Shown: positions 1 through 5,397, numbered from the stretch's first letter. The stretch is 7,306 nt of DNA from Bacteroidota bacterium (GCA_030706265.1 JAUZOX010000127.1:1-7306), one strand, 5' to 3'. Made by a program: numbers and translations. The notes: generated by a model not told the origin, from the letters alone.

Positions 1-597
1 GGTAATTATGCTATAGCTTATTTTTTATCGGCTGCTCCGGATTTTTCTTATAAAAACTACATCGACATTTATAATGTATTATCTGAAAAGGTTAAAAATA
101 GCTATTATGGGAAAAAACTTTTTGAAAAATTGAATTCTATCAAAGTACTTGATTCAAAAGATGAAAATGGAATAGCAGAAATAGTAAAAGAAAATGAGTT
201 AATTACGATATATGCAATAGATCCCGCAAAAAAAACCGTGGAGCTAAATAAAAAGTTTTATGAAAGGAACAAATATACCCTGATTGACATTTGGGCAAGT
301 TGGTGTTCGCCCTGTCGAAAAACAAATATTGATATAAGAGCAAAAAAAGATGCCTATTTAAAAAAAGGATTATTAATTATTGGCTTTTCATTAGATACGG
401 ATTTTGATAATTGGAAAGAAGCAATAAAAACAGATAAAACAGATTGGTTGCAAATAAGTGATTTAAAAGGAAATGAATCTCCCATTGCAAAGTATTTAAA
501 ACTAACTGTAATTCCGAGTAATGTTTTATTGAATTCACGAGGTGAAATTATTGCCCGAAATATTACCCTGCAGGAACTTGATAATTTATTATTATAA
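1..597 (+). CDS. TlpA/ResA-like thiol-disulfide oxidoreductase, C-terminal part (5' end outside window)
   Basis: The frame is open from base 1 to the TAA at 595-597, giving 198 visible residues; the true start lies upstream of the window. Residues 1-60 are helical (F-L-S-A-A-P near the start, then a S-Y-Y-G-K-K-L segment) and resemble the linker before the thioredoxin fold in DUF4369-type TlpA proteins of Bacteroidota. The thioredoxin fold follows: a beta strand leads into W-A-S-W-C-S-P-C-R (cysteines at visible residues 102 and 105), and the V-I-P-S segment supplies the cis-proline at 172. The C-terminal N-S-R-G-E-I-I-A-R strand and final L-Q-E-L-D-N-L helix are typical, so the 3' end is complete. 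The family reduces or oxidises protein disulfides in the periplasm, usually membrane-anchored or exported; signal and anchor cannot be checked here. A TTG at 130 could be read as a start but would cut off conserved sequence. Substrate unknown. Confidence 0.9.
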   Translation, partial: GNYAIAYFLSAAPDFSYKNYIDIYNVLSEKVKNSYYGKKLFEKLNSIKVLDSKDENGIAEIVKENELITIYAIDPAKKTVELNKKFYERNKYTLIDIWASWCSPCRKTNIDIRAKKDAYLKKGLLIIGFSLDTDFDNWKEAIKTDKTDWLQISDLKGNESPIAKYLKLTVIPSNVLLNSRGEIIARNITLQELDNLLL

Positions 598-624
598 ATT
601 ATTGCCTGGTAAATTATTGCCTGG
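595..624. repeat. 15-bp perfect tandem duplication across the stop codon
   Basis: TAAATTATTGCCTGG occurs twice back to back (595-609 and 610-624). The first copy starts with the TAA stop of the thioredoxin-like gene, so a second in-frame TAA follows 15 bp later. It lies immediately upstream of repeat copy A and may be a slippage or repair scar from that insertion; this origin is inference. Confidence 0.85.
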
Positions 625-626
625 AT

Positions 627-786
627 GGTGCAAGTGCCCTGTTTTTTTTAGTTCAGGTTTGAGCGAAGCGGTAACCTGGACTAAAAAAAACAGGGATGGT
701 TCTACATTGAACCGATTTTATGGCTTTATGGTTGCAAACCATACCGGATAGCAGTCCAAGTTACGACTTACGCCTAAACTTGAACT
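627..786 (+). repeat. REPIN-like paired-hairpin repeat, copy A
   Basis: The left hairpin is AGTTCAGGTT (650-659), loop 660-672, AACCTGGACT (673-682). The right hairpin is AGTCCAAGTT (753-762), loop 763-776, AACTTGAACT (777-786). The reverse complement of the left unit aligns with the right unit at 27 of 34 columns by eye, so the two are inverted copies. Between them lie two small hairpins, GGTTC/GAACC (698-702/709-713) and TATGGTT-GCA-AACCATA (727-743). The element begins with a GTGCAAGTGCCC variant of the palindrome seen intact in copy C. It separates the thioredoxin-like gene from the O-antigen-ligase-type remnant, and the remnant's homology starts directly after it. It is non-coding and encodes no transposase. 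Confidence 0.75.
637..695. terminator. 23-bp-stem hairpin, possible bidirectional transcription barrier
   Basis: In copy A the left hairpin extends outward through an eight-T run and an eight-A run: arm 637-659 (CCCTG, T8, then AGTTCAGGTT) pairs with 673-695 along 23 bp with a single G-T wobble and a 13-nt loop. It starts 39 bp after the thioredoxin-like stop. It is not a classical intrinsic terminator because the T run lies inside the 5' arm, but a hairpin this long at the end of a gene would probably affect transcript ends or stability. The structure is directly visible; the function is inferred. Confidence 0.35.
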
Positions 787-810
787 ATAAATCGGACATA
801 CTTGGACCAA

Positions 811-1311
811 ATGGAGAATTTTAAAAATTTATATGATGAATATAATTGGAATCTAATTGCTAAAAAATCATTAAATGGTCAGACTATTAATGTTATCCAC
901 GAATACGATAAATTATACAGTTCGATGAATACAAACGGGTTATTTCTCTATAATTATGGAGCTGAATTAAATTTAATTAAGAAATAGGAGAAAAGTAACT
1001 CCATCTTAAATGAATGTACCAAATTTTAGAATGACAGCGATTTGCAAATGATTTTTGCAAATAATATTGAAAATTTGAAAAATTATAAAGAAGCTGAAAA
1101 TAATCTCAAACTAGCTCATCAAATGACACCAAATCGGTTTTTCCCAATATATCGTTTAGCACTTTTATATCAAAAGATAGGCGAAGAACAAAAAGCAAAT
1201 CATTTAGCCAAAGAAATAATTATCAAACCCGTAAAAATTGAATCACCTGAAATAATAGCAATAAAATGTGAAATGAAAACTATTCTTGAAAACTCAAAAG
1301 TTAATTATTAA
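811..1311 (+). pseudogene. Remnant of O-antigen-ligase-type protein, C-terminal TPR region, with two in-frame TAG codons
   Basis: One reading frame carries recognisable sequence throughout: N-G-L-F-L-Y-N-Y-G-A-E-L-N, then N-D-S-D-L-Q-M, a TPR-like segment (N-Y-K-E-A-E-N-N-L-K-L-A), M-T-P-N-R-F-F-P-I-Y-R-L and K-P-V-K-I-E-S-P-E. I recognise this order as the C-terminal tail of Bacteroidota O-antigen-ligase/Wzy-like membrane proteins. The frame is interrupted by TAG at 985-987 (where relatives have Tyr after K-K) and TAG at 1027-1029, with no frameshift between them. The large transmembrane N-terminal part is missing: an in-frame TGA lies at 781 and repeat copy A occupies the upstream side. An ATG at 811 and a TTG at 802 are the only local starts. 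The frame ends with TAA at 1309-1311. Best explained as a decayed fragment; a separate expressed TPR peptide from 1069 onward is possible but unsupported. Confidence 0.75.
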
Positions 1312-1349
1312 ATTAAATTATTATTTTATAAGTTTTAAATACGATAAAA

Positions 1350-2339
1350 ATGAAATACAAATTATTTATCTTATTTTTTATAATTACATATTTAGGTCAT
1401 TGTCAGAGGATAAAATTGGAATTAAATCTTACTCCAGGAAAATCGTATACCCAAAGTATAATGGTTTACTCATCTGCAAAACAGCCACAAACAGATCCAA
1501 AAAATAGCGACAGTACTATGCATCAATACTGTAATTCCTATCAGAAAATCACATATTGTATTGTTAATCAATCCAATTCATATTATGAAATGAAAGCTCA
1601 CTATGATTCTTTATCATGGGTGACTAGTTTTCCATCAGGTTACCTTGAAATCACTTCTGGAAACAAGAAAAAGGCTGATCCTTCTTCTTTGACGCTTCAA
1701 CAAAAGCTTAAAAACACTTTGTATAAAAAACAGTATGATGATTATACTTCAATACTTCAAGAAATGCTTAAAAAAACTTTCACGGTAAAAATGTCAAGAA
1801 CTGGAAAAATTATAGAAGTGAAAGATATTGATTCATTGATTACAGAAATAATTGATAAAAACCGAAATCTAAATATCAACAGTAAAATATCGACTAAAAG
1901 AGAGATTATTACCGACTTTGGTGATTCGGCATTAAAGCAGCGTTTGATAATGTGCAATCCTGTTTTCGCCGATTCGTTAGTATCAAATGGGGAAAAATGG
2001 CAGGGAAATTCTAATTTTAATTCATTGTCATCTGTCAATGTTTTGACTACCTATGAATTGTTGGATATCAGCGATCAGGAATGTTTAATCTCTGCGTCAT
2101 CAAAGGTAGTTACTCCAAATAAAGATTTACAAATAGAATTTGATGGAAATAAAATGAAAGTGGATTTAGTTGGAAATATAAAGTATTTTTTTAAAATTGA
2201 TCGACATAGTGGTTGGGTTTTAAGATCTAAAGTTGAGCAAGATTGCAGGGGCAAAATTACTCCCATAAATATAGATAAAAATTCATTGGAAATTTCAATA
2301 CCAGTGGAATTTACAAACAAAATTGCAATTACTAATTAA
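1350..2339 (+). CDS. Exported DUF6263-like protein of unknown function
   Basis: A 329-residue protein. It opens with a signal peptide (M-K-Y-K, hydrophobic stretch of about residues 4-15, then G-H-C-Q). Cleavage near Cys19/Gln is likely; the cysteine could suggest a lipoprotein, but His at -1 does not fit a standard lipobox. The mature start K-L-E-L-N-L-T-P-G-K-S-Y-T-Q and the later pattern (a Lys-rich central helix, F-T-V-K-M-S-R-T-G-K-I-I-E-V-K-D-I-D, then G-E-K-W and a C-terminal beta-rich half ending in I-P-V-E-F) match my memory of Bacteroidota DUF6263 proteins, whose role is unknown. The ATG at 1350 is chosen because it begins the signal peptide. It starts 38 bp after the preceding remnant, has no clear Shine-Dalgarno sequence, as is common in this phylum, and shares the very AT-rich composition of the left region. 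It is probably periplasmic or surface located. Confidence 0.75.
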   Translation: MKYKLFILFFIITYLGHCQRIKLELNLTPGKSYTQSIMVYSSAKQPQTDPKNSDSTMHQYCNSYQKITYCIVNQSNSYYEMKAHYDSLSWVTSFPSGYLEITSGNKKKADPSSLTLQQKLKNTLYKKQYDDYTSILQEMLKKTFTVKMSRTGKIIEVKDIDSLITEIIDKNRNLNINSKISTKREIITDFGDSALKQRLIMCNPVFADSLVSNGEKWQGNSNFNSLSSVNVLTTYELLDISDQECLISASSKVVTPNKDLQIEFDGNKMKVDLVGNIKYFFKIDRHSGWVLRSKVEQDCRGKITPINIDKNSLEISIPVEFTNKIAITN

Positions 2340-2438
2340 ATTAAATATCCGTGCAATACATGCGTAGTGGCACAGGCAGAAAAGAATCAAACCAGTTACT
2401 GGGAGCTTATTAAAAATGCTTATGGAAAAAGGAATTAA
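2340..2438 (+). other. Open stretch following the DUF6263 stop, possible C-terminal debris
   Basis: In the same frame as the preceding gene, after its TAA, 32 further codons read through to a TAA at 2436-2438. The end looks protein-like (A-E-K-N-Q-T-S-Y-W-E-L-I-K-N-A-Y-G-K-R-N). There is no start codon or ribosome site of its own that I trust. It may be the tail of another gene left by a rearrangement, or chance. A 9-bp tandem repeat (GGAATTAAT twice, 2431-2448) overlaps its end. Confidence 0.2.
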
Positions 2439-2445
2439 TGGAATT

Positions 2446-2492
2446 AATGGGGTCAGTCACCAATACTAAAATTAATAGTGACTGACCCTATT
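2446..2492. repeat. REP-type palindrome with GGGTCAGTCAC arms
   Basis: GGGTCAGTCAC (2450-2460) and GTGACTGACCC (2478-2488) are perfect inverted repeats of 11 bp around a 17-nt AT-rich loop. Flanking bases extend the stem to 15 bp (2446-2492) with one G-T wobble. GGGGTCAG-type palindromes of this style are, to my knowledge, often found around REP-associated tyrosine transposase (RAYT) genes, but none is present here. The DUF1016-like reading frame on the minus strand loses its homology exactly at this hairpin. It could also act as a bidirectional terminator. Confidence 0.7.
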
Positions 2493-2710
2493 TTCCGCAA
2501 TTGTTGTGACAGTGTCGCAATAATCTGTTGACCGTATTGTGAATAGGTTTGGTATTCCACTTTAGTAAAGATATAATTACCAATAGACCAATACAAACGG
2601 CTGATTTCCGTATTCAGGTATTGTGCTAAATGCCTTCCCTTTTGCTCAATGAGTTTTTCAATTTCGGGCAGCAGGCTGTTACTGGTGTTTTGGATTATTT
2701 GTAGTAACAT
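2490..2710 (-). pseudogene. Truncated DUF1016 (YhcG-like PDDEXK nuclease) N-terminal fragment
   Basis: Reading from ATG at 2710, about 73 residues match the N-terminal DUF1016 domain: an E-I-E-K-L-I-E-Q helix, the hallmark I-S-R-L-Y-W-S-I-G-N-Y-I, and Y-G-Q-Q-I-I-A-T-L-S-Q-Q-L-R-K. Intact relatives continue with an F-G-x-G-F-S segment and a C-terminal PD-(D/E)XK nuclease domain, for roughly 330-380 residues. Here the frame runs straight into the hairpin at 2446-2492 and stops at a TGA (2453-2455) that lies within it. The catalytic domain is absent, so no nuclease activity is expected. The start overlaps the 3' end of another minus-strand frame (2679-2891), which suggests the two were once consecutive operon genes. 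DUF1016 proteins are often linked with restriction or defence loci; the role of this one is lost. Confidence 0.7.
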
Positions 2711-2891
2711 GGTTGTAATCTTCTACATCGACCGGTGACTCTGTTTGTACCGGAATACCAAATTCAAGTTCTGATTCATCTAATTCATATTTTGCATAGA
2801 TTTTCTTCAGTATTCTGATTTTAGTCATGGTATCGTTGGAAGTATAAAGGTATAAATCGCCACCAATCTTTACATTGTATGCTTCCTGGGG
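2679..2891 (-). pseudogene. C-terminal fragment of an unrecognised protein upstream of the DUF1016 remnant
   Basis: A minus-strand frame is open from just inside an in-frame TAA (2892-2894) to a TAA at 2679-2681, about 70 codons without a convincing start. It reads E-A-Y-N-V-K-I-G-G-D-L-Y-L-Y-T-S-N, then K-I-R-I-L-K-K-I-Y, E-L-E-F-G-I-P and an acidic tail ending N-N-P-K-H-Q. The composition is protein-like, but I cannot name the family. Its last 32 bases overlap the start of the DUF1016 frame, the usual sign of translational coupling in an operon. The 5' part is missing: homology cannot extend beyond about 2891, where a second palindrome (2898-2910) begins. Confidence 0.5.
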
Positions 2892-2897
2892 TTAAAT

Positions 2898-2910
2898 GGA
2901 GACAGTCCCC
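2898..2910. repeat. Short palindrome GGAGAC-A-GTCCCC
   Basis: GGAGAC and GTCCCC pair around a single A with one mismatch, within an AAAT/TTTA context. It resembles GGGGAC-type REP ends and sits at the 5' edge of the minus-strand gene fragments, opposite the palindrome at 2446-2492. The two could be outer ends of a decayed element, but they are not copies of each other. Confidence 0.4.
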
Positions 2911-2919
2911 TTTACGTGA

Positions 2920-3301
2920 CTCAATCCATAGCAATGAATTCCTTCTAATTTAGGTTTTTTTAATAGTTAATAGTTTAATATTTGAAAATCAAAATTCTGA
3001 AATGGTCTTTGGATAATTTCAACATTCAAAATACATTTCAGGTAACCTTAAACAATTCGAGGATGCCTTTTTGTGTTTTCAAATTTGATGTTAAAGGTCA
3101 AATGCCCTTTTGAGAAAAACAAGAAAATATTGACTTATTGTATGCCCCCCCCCTGTTTTTTGGATGAAAGTCACTGATTTGTTAAAATAGTTTACATATT
3201 GAAAAGAATTGGGATTAAAAGCAGGGGATAAATTTTCTTTTGCATTATAAAAAAAACGGCTCAGAACTGAACCCGGCAAAGTGCAACGAAACACCTGGTA
3301 G
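2920..3301. other. AT-rich non-coding stretch
   Basis: I see no gene, RNA or clear repeat here. Open frames on either strand are short or have biased, unconvincing composition. The one distinctive feature is a run of nine C (3145-3153) followed by TG and six T, which faintly recalls the start of copies A-C but lacks the hairpin. The stretch may be decayed sequence. Confidence 0.5.
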
Positions 3302-3420
3302 TTTAACGGAACTTCCCCGGACTGGCACAGTCTGTCACCCTGGCAGCAGCCCGAGCAGGTCATCCATATCGGGAACAAGGTCGCCGAACTGGAGCAGGAG
3401 CAGCAGAATGGACATAATGG
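3302..3420 (+). pseudogene. GC-rich coding-like scrap, unrecognised
   Basis: Base composition rises sharply at about 3255-3415 compared with the AT-rich flanks. One frame, open from after the TAG at 3299-3301, reads plausibly as protein (S-P-D-W-H-S-L-S-P-W-Q-Q-P-E-Q-V-I-H-I-G-N, then K-V-A-E-L-E-Q-E-Q-Q) and then runs into repeat copy B. It has no start of its own. I do not recognise the family. It may be a fragment of a gene from a source with higher GC, or chance. Confidence 0.25.
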
Positions 3421-3421
3421 C

Positions 3422-3585
3422 ACAAGTGTCCCGTGTTTTCTAGTTCAGGTTTGAGCGCAGCGGTAACCCGGACTGAAAAACATAAGCAGTTTGCAACTGA
3501 TCGAAAGCGGAAATCATCTGCCATACATGGTCCAGGTTACGGCTTGGGCCTAAACTTAAACCATGGGAGCCTAAACTTGAACAAT
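3422..3585 (+). repeat. REPIN-like paired-hairpin repeat, copy B
   Basis: The left hairpin is AGTTCAGGTT (3442-3451), loop TGAGCGCAGCGGT, AACCCGGACT (3465-3474). The central hairpin is CAGTT-TGC-AACTG (3487-3499). The right hairpin is CATGGTCCAGGTT (3526-3538), loop 3539-3552 with an inner GGC-TTGG-GCC, and AACTTAAACCATG (3553-3565). A partial second copy of the right arm follows (GCCTAAACTTGAACAATGG, 3569-3587). The left end carries a degenerate form of the GGGCA-AG-TGCCC palindrome. The element is in the same orientation as A, C and D. Confidence 0.75.
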
Positions 3586-3599
3586 GGGATCTACCGCAA

Positions 3600-3612
3600 C
3601 CGGTCCAACCGG
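3600..3612. repeat. Small hairpin CCGGT-CCA-ACCGG
   Basis: A perfect 5-bp stem with a 3-nt loop lies between repeat copy B and the REP palindrome at 3642. It shows how densely palindromes are packed here; no function is assigned. Confidence 0.4.
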
Positions 3613-3638
3613 AGCGATTAAGGATTATAATAAGGATG

Positions 3639-3666
3639 GAGATTGCGGGTCAAGCCCGCAATGACG
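3639..3666. repeat. REP-type palindrome ATTGCGGG-TCAAG-CCCGCAAT
   Basis: A perfect 8-bp stem (3642-3649 with 3655-3662) surrounds a TCAAG loop, with the flanks GGA before and GACG after. This closely resembles the GCGGGTCAAGCCCGC-ATGACG palindromic repeats that I know to be scattered through many unrelated genomes, notably alphaproteobacteria. It differs in sequence from the paired-hairpin family on both sides, so it is a second, independent REP-type element wedged between copies B and C. Confidence 0.7.
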
Positions 3667-3671
3667 TACAA

Positions 3672-3753
3672 GGGCAAGTGCCCCGGTTTTTTTAGTTCGG
3701 GTTTGAGCGCAGCGGTAAACTGGACTCAAAAATGATAATCAGTTTTCAACTGA
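3672..3753 (+). repeat. REPIN-like repeat, copy C (left half only)
   Basis: It starts with the intact palindrome GGGCA-AG-TGCCC (3672-3683) and a T run, then the left hairpin AGTTCGGGTT (3694-3703), loop TGAGCGCAGCGGT identical to that of copy B, and AAACTGGACT (3717-3726), followed by the central hairpin TCAGTT-TTC-AACTGA (3739-3753). No right-hand inverted unit follows, so this copy is a singlet or has been truncated. It ends about 90 bp before the predicted -7 box of the toxin-antitoxin operon. Confidence 0.7.
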
Positions 3754-3825
3754 CCCAATTCCACTCCTGATGCCAGACTTATGATATACAGCAATAACTC
3801 GAAAATTCTCCATGCTGATATTTTA

Positions 3826-3871
3826 TTTTGTTTCCAAAATGCACTATTTTTGATGCATAATAGAAACAAAA
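3826..3871 (+). promoter_or_regulatory. abiE promoter with a 46-bp operator palindrome centred on the -7 box
   Basis: TATTTTTG (3845-3852) fits the Bacteroidota -7 consensus TAnnTTTG; a weak TTTA lies 19 nt upstream in place of the -33 TTTG. Around it is a two-layer inverted repeat. The outer arms are TTTTGTTTC (3826-3834) and GAAACAAAA (3863-3871); the inner arms are ATGCA (3839-3843) and TGCAT (3854-3858). Both layers and the -7 box share one centre, between 3848 and 3849. The operon's first ATG is 8 bp beyond the palindrome. AbiEi antitoxins are known to repress their own operons through inverted repeats at the promoter, so this is the expected AbiEi binding site; binding itself is inferred. 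Confidence 0.65.
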
Positions 3872-3878
3872 CAATAAA

Positions 3879-4496
3879 ATGATCTTTTTGGAATTTAAGG
3901 AAAAGATGTTCGATTTGGCCTGCTTCAATATCCATCAGGTACATGCATTGCATCCGGATTTTGACAGGAATAATCTCACCCGCTGGACGAAAAAAAAGTA
4001 TCTTGTCCGGTTAAGGCAGGGATATTTTGCCTTTTCAGAATATAAGAACAAGCCGGATTATTCTCTTTATTTTGCCAATCGAATTTACCGTCCCTCTTAT
4101 ATCAGCCTGCACACCGCATTGTCATTTTACGGAATGATACCGGAGGCGGTAGTACAAATAACCAGTGTGACCTCCCTGAAAACAGCATCATTCAGCAATG
4201 AAATTGGCGAATATTCGTACAAAAATGTCAAAGAGAACCTGATGTTCGGGTACGGGTTAAAGCCAATGGCGGACAACCGCACCATCCAGTTTGCCACTCC
4301 CGAAAAGGCATTGCTTGATTTGTTGTATCTTTATCCGTTCTATGATAATGAACAGGAGTTAGCGGAATTGCGTTTGGATGAAGATTACCTGCACGATGAT
4401 TTTAATAAGAATTTACTGATAGAATACTGCGCCAGGTTTCGCAGCAAGGCACTTGACCACCGGGTAAGGCTGCTGTTTAATACTTATGGTTTATGA
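3879..4496 (+). CDS. abiEi: AbiEi-family type IV antitoxin and autorepressor
   Basis: A 205-residue protein with the two-part layout of AbiEi antitoxins. An N-terminal winged helix-turn-helix (about residues 10-55: F-D-L-A-C-F-N-I-H-Q-V, N-N-L-T-R-W-T-K-K-K-Y-L, then the wing R-L-R-Q-G-Y-F-A-F) precedes a C-terminal antitoxin domain carrying Y-I-S-L-H-T-A-L-S-F-Y-G-M-I-P-E (74-89) and the family signature A-T-P-E-K-A-L-L-D-L-L-Y-L (139-151). The family binds DNA at its own promoter and, in type IV systems, counters the toxin without forming a stable complex with it. ATG 3879 is preferred because the residues before F-D-L-A-C-F look conserved; ATG 3906, with AAGG just upstream, is an alternative that would drop nine residues. 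The stop overlaps the toxin start as ATGA, implying coupled translation. The palindrome at 3826-3871 is its likely operator. Confidence 0.88.
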   Translation: MIFLEFKEKMFDLACFNIHQVHALHPDFDRNNLTRWTKKKYLVRLRQGYFAFSEYKNKPDYSLYFANRIYRPSYISLHTALSFYGMIPEAVVQITSVTSLKTASFSNEIGEYSYKNVKENLMFGYGLKPMADNRTIQFATPEKALLDLLYLYPFYDNEQELAELRLDEDYLHDDFNKNLLIEYCARFRSKALDHRVRLLFNTYGL

Positions 4497-5281
4497 TACA
4501 GATTGAACAGATAAAAAATTATTTTCCAGTTCAAATCCGTGAAAATTCGATTTTTGATAAACACATACTGAAAGAGTATTTGCAGTTAATGATTCTGGAT
4601 CATCTTTCTTCCACTCCTTACATCCAAAAGATGGTTTTCATCGGTGGAACAAGCCTGCGTTTGGTCAAAGGGATAGACCGATTTTCGGAAGATTTGGATT
4701 TTGACTGTAAAGACCTGTCAAAAGACGAGTTTCTTGAGATGTCAAACGGGGTAATCCGCTTTTTGGAACGGTCAGGATTATGGGTGGAAGCAAAAGACAA
4801 AGACAGTTCAAAGCTGACGGCTTTCCGCCGCAATATCCATTTCCCGGAATTGTTGTTTGAGTTGGGATTGAGCGGACATAGGGAGGAACGTTTCCTGATA
4901 AAAGTCGAAAGCCAGAACCAGGGAATTGTATATTCTCCGGTTATCACGAATATCAAAGGTTGCGGATTCTTTTTCCCGTTTCCTGTTCCTTCCGATGGCG
5001 TATTGTGCAGCATGAAGATAGCGGCTATGTTATCCCGTTCAAAAGGACGCGATTTTTATGACCTAATGTTTTTATTGGCGCAAACGAAACCGGATTATGA
5101 TTTCCTTTCAAAACGTTGCGGAGTCCCTGATTTGCAGGAGCTCAAACAAACAACAGCCGAATTACTGAAAACCGTCGATTTAAATAAGAAAAAAAAAGAT
5201 TTTGAGCATCTGCTGCTCAATAAAAGGAATAGTGAGAAGATTTTAAGGTTTGGGGAATTTATGAATTCATTAACGGAATGA
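4493..5281 (+). CDS. abiEii: AbiEii/AbiGii-family nucleotidyltransferase toxin
   Basis: A 262-residue protein, within the usual length range. Family motifs are in order: F-I-G-G-T-S-L-R (49-56) followed by R-F-S-E-D-L-D-F (63-70), the nucleotidyltransferase G-G-T-S and D-x-D metal-binding pair; I-K-V-E-S (136-140), a candidate for the third acidic strand; and S-M-K-I-A-A-M-L-S-R-S-K-G-R-D-F-Y-D-L (173-191), with the conserved Lys175 and R-D-x-Y-D. All expected catalytic residues are present, so the toxin looks intact. Characterised relatives bind NTPs, and some add nucleotides to tRNA acceptor ends; they block growth and can cause abortive phage infection. The target of this protein cannot be told from sequence. 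It is co-transcribed with the antitoxin (4-bp overlap) and the operon ends here, with 90 bp to the next hairpin. Composition is richer in GC than the left end of the window but poorer than pepD. Confidence 0.9.
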   Translation: MIQIEQIKNYFPVQIRENSIFDKHILKEYLQLMILDHLSSTPYIQKMVFIGGTSLRLVKGIDRFSEDLDFDCKDLSKDEFLEMSNGVIRFLERSGLWVEAKDKDSSKLTAFRRNIHFPELLFELGLSGHREERFLIKVESQNQGIVYSPVITNIKGCGFFFPFPVPSDGVLCSMKIAAMLSRSKGRDFYDLMFLLAQTKPDYDFLSKRCGVPDLQELKQTTAELLKTVDLNKKKKDFEHLLLNKRNSEKILRFGEFMNSLTE

Positions 5282-5370
5282 TCGTAAAACCACATCGCAG
5301 GTAAAATCCGGCAAGTCTGGTAGTTTGTATTAATTTAAAAAATCATCGTAAAAGCCTTCATAGATGTCAA

Positions 5371-5397
5371 CAAACGGGTTATGATATAATCCGTTTG
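5371..5397 (+). terminator. Candidate terminator hairpin after the abiE operon
   Basis: CAAACGGGTTAT (5371-5382) pairs with ATAATCCGTTTG (5386-5397) over 12 bp with one G-T wobble and a 3-nt GAT loop. It is followed by T-rich sequence (GCTTTTGGTTTTG) rather than a clean U run. It lies 90 bp after the toxin stop and before repeat copy D, and is the only strong hairpin in this gap apart from the repeat. Confidence 0.45.

Noticed and set aside
542..751. A 69-codon plus-strand frame covering the first repeat
   Set aside because: It overlaps the end of the thioredoxin-like gene in another frame and otherwise translates hairpin DNA; composition is not protein-like.
3145..3153. Run of nine C as a phase-variation switch
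   Set aside because: It lies in no credible gene and far from any promoter; it may also be an assembly-sensitive homopolymer.
3091..3423. A 110-codon minus-strand frame
   Set aside because: It crosses both AT-rich filler and the GC-rich patch, is full of Cys and Ser runs that mirror the other strand, and includes the C9 tract; no family resemblance.
3433..3621. A 62-codon frame inside repeat copy B
   Set aside because: It is translation of the repeat hairpins, and the same frame is not kept in copies A, C or D.
3726..3953. Minus-strand frame over the abiE promoter
   Set aside because: It would cover the promoter palindrome and the antitoxin start, and has no protein-like features.
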